Assembly (NCBI GenBank): GCA_051893555.1
Contig: JBJFHL010000016.1
Coordinates: forward strand, 1-64,000
Direction: 5' to 3'
From: RGIG7179 sp051893555
Lineage (GTDB): Bacteria > Bacillota > Clostridia > Peptostreptococcales > Anaerovoracaceae
DNA length: 64,000 nucleotides
Positions 17,058-25,047 of the stretch are shown here, piece after piece. How positions within the stretch are numbered: position 1 is the first letter of the stretch; the number at the start of each line of letters is the position of its first letter. Made by a program: the position numbers and the translations under genes. The notes under the pieces are model-generated. The model did not search any database and was not told the origin of the DNA. It worked only from the letters and a program-made list of their open reading frames with translations.

Positions 17058-19552
17058 CATTCCTGAATGACCTTCTGTTCACTCGGATCCCGATGGTTGC
17101 GCTGTTTGCCAATGTATTCCTGCTGTTTACCCTGCTGTCGGCGAAAAAGGATGCCTCCATCCGGGCCTTTATGGGGCTTTTGGCGGCATTCCTGCTCTGG
17201 GCGGGCGGTGCGTTTTGCATGCGGTGCCAGTTCTATCCCGGAACCGGCTTCTGGTGGAAGATTTCTCTGACCGGTATTTTCCTGGTTCCGTATCTGTACT
17301 TCCTGCTGTTTTCTGCATATACGGAGCAGCGGGGCAGTTTCCTGAAACTGTCACTGGGCGCCGGAACCCTTCTCATGGCAGTCCTGAATTTTTTCGATGT
17401 TTTCATGACGGAGCCGGTGCTTACGGTGACGGAGGGGCAGACCGTATCCGCGTATGATATAAAGTGGCCGGCAGTTTTCCCGGTGGTATTTACCCTGCTG
17501 GTCTTTTTCTGTATTGGAAAAATGCTTTCCCAAACCCTGAAGAAACAGGATATGCCGATCGGTTATCTGCTTCCGCTGTTTGTGGGAATTCTGATTATGC
17601 TGGTGGGTATCGCCGTCAACACGGTATTTCCTACGCTGCCGACCGATACACTGGGCTGTGCCCTCAACGCAATCTGTATTTACTACGCATTTTATAAAAA
17701 AAGGTTCTATGCCCTCAGCCAGATCACATCCCGCGGCTCCATGTATGTGGTATCGATTCTGCTGACAGGAATTGCAATTTCTGCACTTTACCGATCCTGG
17801 GACAACGCCGTGCAGAAGCATGCGGGTGCAATCTGGGAAAACAGCACGCTGCCGGTTATGGTCATCTGTTCGGCCATTGCGATTCTGCTGTTCATGGGAC
17901 TGAACAAGCTTCATGATGGGCTGTTTGTAAGGGAACAGATCCGAAGGGATGACCAGGTGCATGCGTTCTCCGCTTCGGTAAATTCCACGCTGCGAACCGG
18001 GGAGATTTTGCAGAAATTTGCCAATCTGGTGCAGTCGGAGATTCCGGTGGATCATATGTATCTGTGTATGTTTGACGAAAGTCGTCAGGCATATACTTCG
18101 GATATCAATATCCGTTCCCTGGAAATGCCGCTTGTCTTCCGTCAGGATCATCCGGCAGTGGTTTGGATGAAGAAGAAGCAGGGAGGCCTGCTTTATGGAG
18201 ATTTTCAGAAGACCACAGCGTATAAAAGCATGTGGGAACAGGAAAAACAGCAGCTGCAGGCAATTCAGGCTGCGTACTTCCTGCCGTTCCGCGGGGAGGA
18301 CGGCATACTGGGATTTGCCGTGTTCTCAGAAAAGACCACCCGAAAACCGTACAGCTATTCAGAAATTAACTTTCTGGAGTCCCTGGCTTCCGTGGCCTCC
18401 ATTGCACTGAAAAACGCCATGCTTTACCAGGTTCTGGAGAAAGAAGCGCTTCTGGATCCGCTGACCGGGCTTCTGAATCGCAGAACACTGAATAAGAGGA
18501 TTGAAGAACAGTTCGCTGCAAAAACTTCGCCGCTTACACTGATCCTCCTGAACCTGGATGATTTCAGCCTGTACAACGAACTGTACGGCAGTGAAGAGGG
18601 AGACCGGATGCTTCTGGACTTTTCCGGAATGCTCCAGCAGGTCTTCGGCAAGGACGCGATTCTGTCCAGATATGCCGGAAAGGAATTTGCAGTTCTGCTG
18701 CCGATGACGGACGCGCTGACTGCGAAGAAACAGACGGAACAGGTGAAACAGCTTCTGATGGAGCATATTGCCGACAGCCGGGAGAGAATTAAGAAGTTCC
18801 TCACCTTTTCAGCGGGAATCAGCAGTTATCCAAGCTCCTGCGCCAATGGAAATCAGCTGCTTTCCTATGCAAATATGGCAGTGTTCCAGGTCAAGCAGAA
18901 CGGAAAGAACAACATTAAGATCTATGATGGAAGAGTACCTGAGCCGGAAGCCAAAAAGGCAGAAGATGGGATTCAGCAGCTCACTTCCACCATTTTCGCC
19001 CTGACGGCTGCCATCGACGCCAAAGACCACTATACGTTCAATCACTCTCAGTGTGTCTCTTCCTATGCCACGGCGCTGGCGGCCCATGCCGGACTGGAAA
19101 ACGACCTGGTGGAAATCATCCGGCAGGCGGGACTTCTGCATGACATCGGAAAAATCGGCATTCCGGACAGTATCCTCACGAAGCAGGGCAGACTCACACC
19201 GGAGGAGTTTTCCATCATGCGGGAGCATGTGGAACGATCCATTGAGATGATCCGTCATCTTCCATCGCTGGATTATGTGATCCCGGCAGTGCTGGGACAT
19301 CATGAACGTTTCGACGGAAAGGGCTATCCGCGGGGAATCTCCGGGGAAGACATTCCGATCAGTGCCCGTTGCCTTACGGTTGCAGACTCGTTCGATGCCA
19401 TGGTATCCAAACGATCCTATAAAAACAAAATGCCTGTGGAACAGGCACTGAATGAGATTGAACGGAATCTGGGTACCCAGTTCGATCCGCAGCTGGGAAG
19501 GCTGTTTATCCGGCTGGTAAAGGATGGGACCATTCCGGTCATCGAGTATTAA
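17051..19552 (+). CDS. Membrane sensor with GAF, degenerate GGDEF and HD-GYP domains
   Basis: Protein of 833 aa, overlapping the GH3-like gene by 7 bp. Seven to eight N-terminal membrane segments (about 1-290), a GAF-like region (about 300-450), a GGDEF-like domain (about 460-620) in which the catalytic loop is AGKEF (542-546) instead of GGDEF, and a complete HD-GYP domain (H697-D698, HHERFDGKGYPRG). The GGDEF probably cannot make c-di-GMP but may bind GTP; the HD-GYP should hydrolyse c-di-GMP. Signal unknown. It could tie c-di-GMP levels to the acyl metabolism encoded in the same operon. Confidence 0.88.
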   Translation: MVTFLNDLLFTRIPMVALFANVFLLFTLLSAKKDASIRAFMGLLAAFLLWAGGAFCMRCQFYPGTGFWWKISLTGIFLVPYLYFLLFSAYTEQRGSFLKLSLGAGTLLMAVLNFFDVFMTEPVLTVTEGQTVSAYDIKWPAVFPVVFTLLVFFCIGKMLSQTLKKQDMPIGYLLPLFVGILIMLVGIAVNTVFPTLPTDTLGCALNAICIYYAFYKKRFYALSQITSRGSMYVVSILLTGIAISALYRSWDNAVQKHAGAIWENSTLPVMVICSAIAILLFMGLNKLHDGLFVREQIRRDDQVHAFSASVNSTLRTGEILQKFANLVQSEIPVDHMYLCMFDESRQAYTSDINIRSLEMPLVFRQDHPAVVWMKKKQGGLLYGDFQKTTAYKSMWEQEKQQLQAIQAAYFLPFRGEDGILGFAVFSEKTTRKPYSYSEINFLESLASVASIALKNAMLYQVLEKEALLDPLTGLLNRRTLNKRIEEQFAAKTSPLTLILLNLDDFSLYNELYGSEEGDRMLLDFSGMLQQVFGKDAILSRYAGKEFAVLLPMTDALTAKKQTEQVKQLLMEHIADSRERIKKFLTFSAGISSYPSSCANGNQLLSYANMAVFQVKQNGKNNIKIYDGRVPEPEAKKAEDGIQQLTSTIFALTAAIDAKDHYTFNHSQCVSSYATALAAHAGLENDLVEIIRQAGLLHDIGKIGIPDSILTKQGRLTPEEFSIMREHVERSIEMIRHLPSLDYVIPAVLGHHERFDGKGYPRGISGEDIPISARCLTVADSFDAMVSKRSYKNKMPVEQALNEIERNLGTQFDPQLGRLFIRLVKDGTIPVIEY

Positions 19553-19587
19553 AAAACAGACAGAAAAGGAATTCTGCCTGTTTTTTT
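19551..19587. terminator. Bidirectional terminator between HD-GYP and GntR genes
   Basis: AAAAAACAGACAGAA (19551-19565) pairs with TTCTGCCTGTTTTTT (19571-19585) with one mismatch in a near-palindrome; T-runs on both strands. Confidence 0.85.
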
Positions 19588-19610
19588 CTTTGAAAAATAT
19601 ATCCGCCCGG

Positions 19611-20261
19611 CTATACGATCACGTCGAAAGCCGCATAGGCCGGTGTCCAGTGGGTTTCTGAAAGATAGGTGAAAAGCCCCTGGGCATCCTTTGCTTCAAA
19701 TAGACGGAGAATTTCCCGGTGTTCTCCATTGGTGTCGTAAAGAACCTGCCGTGTCTTTCCTTCGGCATCATCGGTGTAGGTTCTGCTGAACAGTTTGCTT
19801 TTTGTCTGTCGGATCGTATCGATGAGAATCCGGTTGCCGCATTTGTTAATGTATAAATTATGGAATGTTTCCTGCTGTTTGTGATACATTTCGAAATTTC
19901 CGGATTTTATGGCCAGATCAATCGTGTCAATGTAGAAGGACATATCCGCCAGATCCTGTTTCGTCAGACTGCTGCAGGCTTCTCTGGCTGCGTAGCCATC
20001 CAGAAGACCGATGACCTTGTAAATCTCTTTGACATCCTCTTCCCGCATGGGACGGATTACAAACCCCTTCCGGGCCTTATTCTCCAGTACGCCTTCTGCA
20101 GCCAGCTGGATCAGGGCTTCCCGGACAGGGGTTCTGCTGATGTTCAACTCTTCACAGATAATATTTTCGTTGATTCTTTCACCGGGTGTCAGATTGCCGG
20201 CACGGATCTGCGCAGCAATGTACTCATAAACGTGATCTTTCAATGTCTTAAATCGCTCCAT
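19611..20261 (-). CDS. GntR-family (FCD) transcriptional regulator
   Basis: Protein of 216 aa. N-terminal winged helix (INENIICEELNISRTPVREALIQLAAEGVL, residues about 28-62), C-terminal all-helical FCD ligand domain with metal-type residues. FCD regulators usually sense small carboxylates or amino-acid derivatives and repress neighbouring catabolic genes. It is divergent from the DDAH-like gene and is the obvious regulator of that locus. Confidence 0.88.
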   Translation of the reverse strand: MERFKTLKDHVYEYIAAQIRAGNLTPGERINENIICEELNISRTPVREALIQLAAEGVLENKARKGFVIRPMREEDVKEIYKVIGLLDGYAAREACSSLTKQDLADMSFYIDTIDLAIKSGNFEMYHKQQETFHNLYINKCGNRILIDTIRQTKSKLFSRTYTDDAEGKTRQVLYDTNGEHREILRLFEAKDAQGLFTYLSETHWTPAYAAFDVIV

Positions 20262-20338
20262 ACTACTATTTCCCCATTTCTTCTTTTTGCAGAATAATGC
20301 ACAAAACGCTCAAAATGCACTTTTGCGCAATTTGCACC

Positions 20339-20475
20339 TTATATACAATATATAACCTTTCCTGTTTTTTTGTCAATAGGTCAGGTTCATATTGTATACT
20401 TCTGTTTTTTGAAGAAAAAGTGTTGAAAAACAGAAGTATATCGTATATAATGCCTTTGTAAGATATACAATATAT
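20339..20475. promoter_or_regulatory. Three TATACAATAT boxes and promoter in the gntR/ddah divergent region
   Basis: ATATACAATATAT occurs identically at 20341-20353 and 20463-20475, and TATACAATAT in inverted orientation at 20389-20398. A promoter for the plus-strand gene is TTGAAA 20423-20428, 17-nt spacer, TATAAT 20446-20451. One box lies just downstream of the -10, a repressor-type position. Likely GntR operators. Confidence 0.65.
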
Positions 20476-20509
20476 TATATATTTTATATTTTGATGGAGG
20501 AGCGATATC

Positions 20510-21286
20510 ATGAAAAAGTTTAACCATGTAATTGTAAGAAGACCGTGCAGAGCCATGGTGGAAGGCATCACCAGCGGACTGTATCCGGGAAAGCCTGACT
20601 ATGAACTGGCATTAAAGGAACATGATGATTATATCGAAGCACTGAAGCAGTGTGGCGTCGATGTAACGGTTCTGGAAGCCGATGAAAGATATCCGGATTC
20701 CTGCTTCGTGGAAGATCCGGCACTGGTAACAAGAAAGTGTGCCATCGTCACCAATCCGGGCGCAGCTTCCAGAAACGGAGAAAAGGAAGAAATTATCGGC
20801 GCACTGAAGAAATTCTTCCCGGATGATAAGATCGAACATATTCAGGATCCGGGCACGCTGGACGGCGGTGATGTCATGATGGTGGAAGATCACTTTTATG
20901 TTGGCCGTTCTGCCAGAACCAACGAAGAAGGCATCCGTCAGCTGACGGAAATCCTGGCGAAATACGGATTCACCTGCTCTGAAGTACCGCTGGAGAAGGT
21001 ACTGCACCTGAAGACCGGTGTAAATTATCTGGAAAACAACAACATGCTGGTTTCCGGCGAATTCGTGGAGAAACCGGATTTTGCCAAGTACAACAAGGTT
21101 GTGATTCCGGAAGAAGAAGCCTATGCTGCAAACTGCATCTGGGTCAATGATACGGTCATCGTACCTTCCGGCTATCCGGCAGTACTGGCAGCCGTCGAGG
21201 GTCTGGGATATAAGACACTGCTGGTGGATACATCCGAATACAGAAAGCTGGACGGCGGACTTTCCTGCCTGTCTCTGCGTTTCTAG
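20510..21286 (+). CDS. Dimethylarginine dimethylaminohydrolase-like (DDAH) hydrolase
   Basis: Protein of 258 aa, the size of DDAH. Catalytic features: LDGGDV (D118/D121), H166 in LHLKTG and C253 in GGLSCLS near the C-terminus, as in DDAH enzymes; RTNEEG follows the FYVG strand. DDAH hydrolyses N-methylated arginines to citrulline plus methylamines; relatives act on other guanidino substrates. An A-rich strong GGAGGAG site precedes it. First gene of the plus-strand locus and under the GntR boxes. The exact substrate cannot be read from sequence. Confidence 0.85.
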   Translation: MKKFNHVIVRRPCRAMVEGITSGLYPGKPDYELALKEHDDYIEALKQCGVDVTVLEADERYPDSCFVEDPALVTRKCAIVTNPGAASRNGEKEEIIGALKKFFPDDKIEHIQDPGTLDGGDVMMVEDHFYVGRSARTNEEGIRQLTEILAKYGFTCSEVPLEKVLHLKTGVNYLENNNMLVSGEFVEKPDFAKYNKVVIPEEEAYAANCIWVNDTVIVPSGYPAVLAAVEGLGYKTLLVDTSEYRKLDGGLSCLSLRF

Positions 21287-21303
21287 TATAAATTCATGAA
21301 TTC

Positions 21304-21350
21304 CAGGATGAGCCTCCGGCATCGAGGGGTCGGTCCGGGGTCTCCTCCTG
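21304..21350 (+). other. Strong intercistronic hairpin
   Basis: CAGGATGAGCCTCCGG (21304-21319) pairs with CCGGGGTCTCCTCCTG (21335-21350), 16 positions with two mismatches and a GU pair. No U-tract follows. It may stabilise or process the mRNA between the hydrolase and transporter genes. Confidence 0.5.
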
Positions 21351-21434
21351 AAATGAAATGTCATACGTTATTACTCTCGTGAAAGCGAACGGGGAAGTTC
21401 GGATTAAGTATTTTCAGAAAGAGAGGAAAAACAA

Positions 21435-22832
21435 ATGCCAAGTTTAAACGACAAGAAAAAGAAATTTCAGTTCCCAAGCAGCGTTGTCATGCTGTTCTGG
21501 ATTCTGGTCATCGTTACGGTACTCACCTACATCGTACCGGCCGGTCAGTATTCCTACGTAACCGATGAAGCCACCGGTTATACCGTAGTAGACGGTGAAA
21601 GCTTTGCCAACGTGGACCAGAGCCCGGTAAGTCCGTTCCGGATGTTTGTAGCCATCCAGCAGGGATTTATCAACGGCGCCCAGATCATCTTCCTGATCCT
21701 GTTCGGATATTTCTGGGTTTACTCCGTACTGCAGACCGGCGCATTTACCGCAATGATCAACAAGCTGCTCAACGGCAAGGCCAAAGACAGCAAATTATTC
21801 ATTCCAATCGTAATGCTGATTTTCGCGCTGGCAGGTTCCACCTATGGTGAGTTTGAAACGGTATACGGCCTGATCCCTATTTTCGTGGCACTGTCCATCG
21901 CCCTGGGCTATGACGCACTGGTTGGCGTGGCCATGTGCGGTCTGGCGGTAGCTGTAGGTTTCGCATCGGCTACGACCAATCCGTTTACCATCGGTATCGC
22001 CCAGACCATCGCAGAACTTCCGATGTTCTCCGGACTGGCTTACAGATGGATTATCTTCGTGGTATTTACCGGTGCATCCATCGCCATGGTAATGCTCTAT
22101 GCCAATCGAGTAAAGAAGGATCCGACCAAGAGCCTGGTTTACGGTATGGATTTCTCCGCGTTCCAGATCGAGCGGGATGAAAAGATGGAATTCACCACCA
22201 AGCACAAGATCCTGATGTGCGGTATGGTAGTCACCGTAGCGACCATCGTATATGGCTCCCTGAAGCTGGGATGGTATATCAACGAAATGAGCGGTGTGTT
22301 CATCATCTCCGGTATCATTTCTTCCCTGATCGCAGGAAAGGGACCGGAAGGCATCGGCAAGGATCTGATCAAATCCCTGTCTGAGATGACGGTAGCCATG
22401 GTTGTTGTCGGTCTTTCCAGAGCCATCCTGGTGATCATGCAGAGCGGCGTGATCATCGATACGGTCATTCACGGTATGAGTACGCTGATGGACGGACTGC
22501 CTGCAGCAGCAACCGGCGTAGTTATGCTGATCATCCAGAACATCATCAACTTCTTCATCCCATCCGGCAGCGGACAGGCGACGGCCATCATGCCAATCAT
22601 GGTACCTCTGGCTGACCTGCAGGGTCTGGGCCGTCAGATCGCAGTACTGGCTTACCAGTTCGGCGACGGATTCTCCAACCTGCTGTGGCCGACGGCTTCC
22701 TGCACCATCATGTGCGGTATTGCCAAGATTCCTCTTGGCAAATGGTATAAATTCTTCCTGCCGATGTTTGCAGTGATGTTTGTTCTGCAGGTTGCATTTA
22801 TCGTCGTTGCTGTTATGATGAACTATGCATAG
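21435..22832 (+). CDS. YfcC-family (DcuC-like) membrane transporter
   Basis: Protein of 465 aa with about 11-12 membrane helices and family features such as IVPAGQYSY near residue 35 and GSGQATAIMPIMVPL near 375. The YfcC family includes some arginine-ornithine exchangers and C4-dicarboxylate-like carriers. Its position between a DDAH-like hydrolase and peptidase/deiminase genes suggests uptake of an arginine-like or guanidino compound, possibly in exchange for a product. Confidence 0.85.
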   Translation: MPSLNDKKKKFQFPSSVVMLFWILVIVTVLTYIVPAGQYSYVTDEATGYTVVDGESFANVDQSPVSPFRMFVAIQQGFINGAQIIFLILFGYFWVYSVLQTGAFTAMINKLLNGKAKDSKLFIPIVMLIFALAGSTYGEFETVYGLIPIFVALSIALGYDALVGVAMCGLAVAVGFASATTNPFTIGIAQTIAELPMFSGLAYRWIIFVVFTGASIAMVMLYANRVKKDPTKSLVYGMDFSAFQIERDEKMEFTTKHKILMCGMVVTVATIVYGSLKLGWYINEMSGVFIISGIISSLIAGKGPEGIGKDLIKSLSEMTVAMVVVGLSRAILVIMQSGVIIDTVIHGMSTLMDGLPAAATGVVMLIIQNIINFFIPSGSGQATAIMPIMVPLADLQGLGRQIAVLAYQFGDGFSNLLWPTASCTIMCGIAKIPLGKWYKFFLPMFAVMFVLQVAFIVVAVMMNYA

Positions 22833-22861
22833 TTCATAGTTACTGACACAAGGTGAAAAAG

Positions 22862-24040
22862 ATGTTATCGGAAAAAGATCTGCGGGATCTGCTCATCGGC
22901 AAGCTGGACAGGTACGCAGAGGAAATATACAGAATCAACGACTTTATGGCAGTTAATCCGGAGATCGGATCGCAGGAATATAAAAGTTCCGCTGCCATGG
23001 TCGAGCTGCTCAGAAAATACGGAATCTCTGTAGAATACCCATTCGCCGGTCTTGATACAGCCTTTCGGGGCTGTATCAACCCGGGGAAAAAACACCGGAT
23101 GGCCCTTCTGGCAGAGTACGATGCCCTCCGCGGCCTGGGGCACGCCTGCGGCCACTGCGCCAGCGGCAGTGCCAGTGTGCTGGCAGCTCTGGCTTTCCAT
23201 GAAGTCCGTGATCAGCTGGATTTCGGTGTGGATATCATCGGCACGCCGGATGAAGAATGGACCGGATGTAAGGAAGTCATCGCGTCACAGGGATACTTCG
23301 ACGGATATGACTTCGCGGTCATGGTGCATATGGCGCCTTTCAGCACGGTGAATACCAGTTTTATCGCACTGGATGGCCTGGGGTTCAAATGGCATGGTCA
23401 GCCGGCCCATGCAGCGGCAGCACCGGAGAAGGGCAGAAATGCCCTGAATGCAGCGCGCCTGTTCATGGATGCCACGGACATGATGCGTCAGCATATCATT
23501 CCGGAAGCCAGAATGCATGGTTTTATCAAGAATGGTGGGGCAGCTTCCAACATCGTGCCGGATGAAACGGAAATCGAGTTTCTGACCCGGGCGCCGCGGC
23601 GGGAAGACCTGAACGATATCACAGCCTGGGTAAAGGACTGTGCGAAGGCAGCCGCCCTGGCGACACGGACGGAAGTAGAGATGTTTCCGGTAGGTCTTCC
23701 GTTCCATGAGCTGCATATCAGTGCACTGGGAAAATCCATCATGGAAGACTGCTATGATGCGCTGGGTCTGCCGCTGGATAGGGAAAAGCAGGGCATGTCC
23801 GGTTCCTCGGATATCGGCAATGTGGACTATCACTGTCCGGCCTTCCATCCGATGATGGGCATCGGCATTGAAGAAGAATGCCATACCAGAGAGTTTGCGG
23901 ATGCTATGACGCAGCCGAAAACCCATGAAGCAATTTCCAATGCAGCCGCTTTGATGGCAACCATGGCAGCAAAGCTCTACTGCGATCCGCAGCTGCTGGA
24001 AAAAGTCAGGACAGAGCACAGAGCCTACCGGGGATATTAG
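22862..24040 (+). CDS. M20-family amidohydrolase (AbgB/HipO-like)
   Basis: Protein of 392 aa from ATG 22862 (GTG 22853 is an alternative). Zinc-site motifs are present: GHACGHC, GTPDEEWTG, and AHAAAAPEKGRN. This subfamily splits N-acyl or p-aminobenzoyl amino acids. Only 30 bp after the transporter, so likely in the same transcript; a terminator follows it. It could remove an acyl group from the imported compound before the guanidino group is hydrolysed. Confidence 0.85.
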   Translation: MLSEKDLRDLLIGKLDRYAEEIYRINDFMAVNPEIGSQEYKSSAAMVELLRKYGISVEYPFAGLDTAFRGCINPGKKHRMALLAEYDALRGLGHACGHCASGSASVLAALAFHEVRDQLDFGVDIIGTPDEEWTGCKEVIASQGYFDGYDFAVMVHMAPFSTVNTSFIALDGLGFKWHGQPAHAAAAPEKGRNALNAARLFMDATDMMRQHIIPEARMHGFIKNGGAASNIVPDETEIEFLTRAPRREDLNDITAWVKDCAKAAALATRTEVEMFPVGLPFHELHISALGKSIMEDCYDALGLPLDREKQGMSGSSDIGNVDYHCPAFHPMMGIGIEEECHTREFADAMTQPKTHEAISNAAALMATMAAKLYCDPQLLEKVRTEHRAYRGY

Positions 24041-24109
24041 CCGGGAGAACAGATTTTGAAAGAAATCTGCGAAAAAGCTTGATAAAAGAACATGTAATAT
24101 GTGATAATG

Positions 24110-24138
24110 AGGGAATGTAGTGATACGTTCCCTTTTTT
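24110..24138 (+). terminator. Rho-independent terminator after the M20 gene
   Basis: AGGGAATGTA (24110-24119) pairs with TACGTTCCCT (24124-24133) around GTGA, followed by T6. It would separate the locus into two transcripts or attenuate the downstream pair. Confidence 0.85.
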
Positions 24139-24167
24139 GCAAATAACAAAACAAGGAGGAAAAAACA

Positions 24168-25043
24168 ATGAATTACGGATGTCAGAGTATGGTGAAAAAA
24201 ATCGATACGATCCTGATGAAGCGGCCGGAGGCGGCGTTTGTGAGCCAGGAGCATCTCAATGAAAACTGGGAGAAATTCGCCTATTTCGGCTGCCCGGACT
24301 ATGAAAAGGTGCTGCAGGAGTATGATGCCTTCGAAAAAATCGTGAAGGAGCATGTGGAGAATGTGTATTTCCTGCCGTACGACGAGAGGACCGGCCTGGA
24401 TTCCATCTATGCCCACGATTCCCTGAAGGTCACCAGCCGGGGCGCCATCTATTTTCCGATGGGAAAAGCCCTTCGCAGCCAGGAACGCCTCGCTACCGAA
24501 GAATTCCTGAAAAGTCACGGCGTGCCGACACTGGGATATATCACGCCGCCGGGAAAAATGGAAGGCGGCGATGTACTCTGGATCGATGAAAAGACCGTGG
24601 CCATCGGAAGAGGATACAGGACCAATGATGAGGGAATCCGCCAGTTTAAGGAGCTGACCAAGGACTTCATTGACGAATATATCATCGTGCCGATGCCGCA
24701 CGGTGACGGGGAGGATGCCTGCCTGCACCTGATGAGCATCATCAGCTTCGTGGATACCGACAAGGCAGTGGTTTATTCCAAGTATATGCCGGTGTTCTTC
24801 CGGGAATACCTGCTGGAACGGGGCATTCAGCTCATCGAGTGCGGCGACGCGGAATACGATTACCTGGGCACCAACCTGCTTGCACTGGAGCCGGGCGTCT
24901 GCATTCTGATCGACGGCTGTCCGGAAATTCAGAAAAAGATTGAAGACGCCGGTGTGAAGGTATACACCTACGAAGGAAAGGAACTGTCCTACCGGGGAAC
25001 CGGCGGTCCGACTTGTCTGACCTGTCCGGTGTGCAGAAAATAG
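24168..25043 (+). CDS. Arginine deiminase/amidinotransferase-superfamily enzyme
   Basis: Protein of 291 aa. Guanidino-modifying fold signatures: MEGGDVL, a CLHL motif with the catalytic His, and GGPTCLTCP with the catalytic Cys near the C-terminus, the arginine-deiminase arrangement. AAGGAGG precedes ATG 24168. It differs clearly from the DDAH-like enzyme at 20510. Probably deiminates or amidino-transfers a second substrate of the same pathway. Followed by the RocB-like gene after 4 bp. Confidence 0.85.
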   Translation: MNYGCQSMVKKIDTILMKRPEAAFVSQEHLNENWEKFAYFGCPDYEKVLQEYDAFEKIVKEHVENVYFLPYDERTGLDSIYAHDSLKVTSRGAIYFPMGKALRSQERLATEEFLKSHGVPTLGYITPPGKMEGGDVLWIDEKTVAIGRGYRTNDEGIRQFKELTKDFIDEYIIVPMPHGDGEDACLHLMSIISFVDTDKAVVYSKYMPVFFREYLLERGIQLIECGDAEYDYLGTNLLALEPGVCILIDGCPEIQKKIEDAGVKVYTYEGKELSYRGTGGPTCLTCPVCRK

Positions 25044-25047
25044 AAGG

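Noticed and set aside
15165..17060. Long minus-strand ORF opposite the GH3-like gene (also 1706-3088 and 10863-12278 minus)
   Set aside because: Antisense shadows of genes with clear domains; His/Arg/Cys-rich translations without recognisable folds.
24079..24108. Promoter TTGATA/GATAAT before the deiminase-like gene
   Set aside because: Its start point would fall inside the terminator hairpin at 24110-24138, so it would be cut off immediately; kept only as an uncertain idea.
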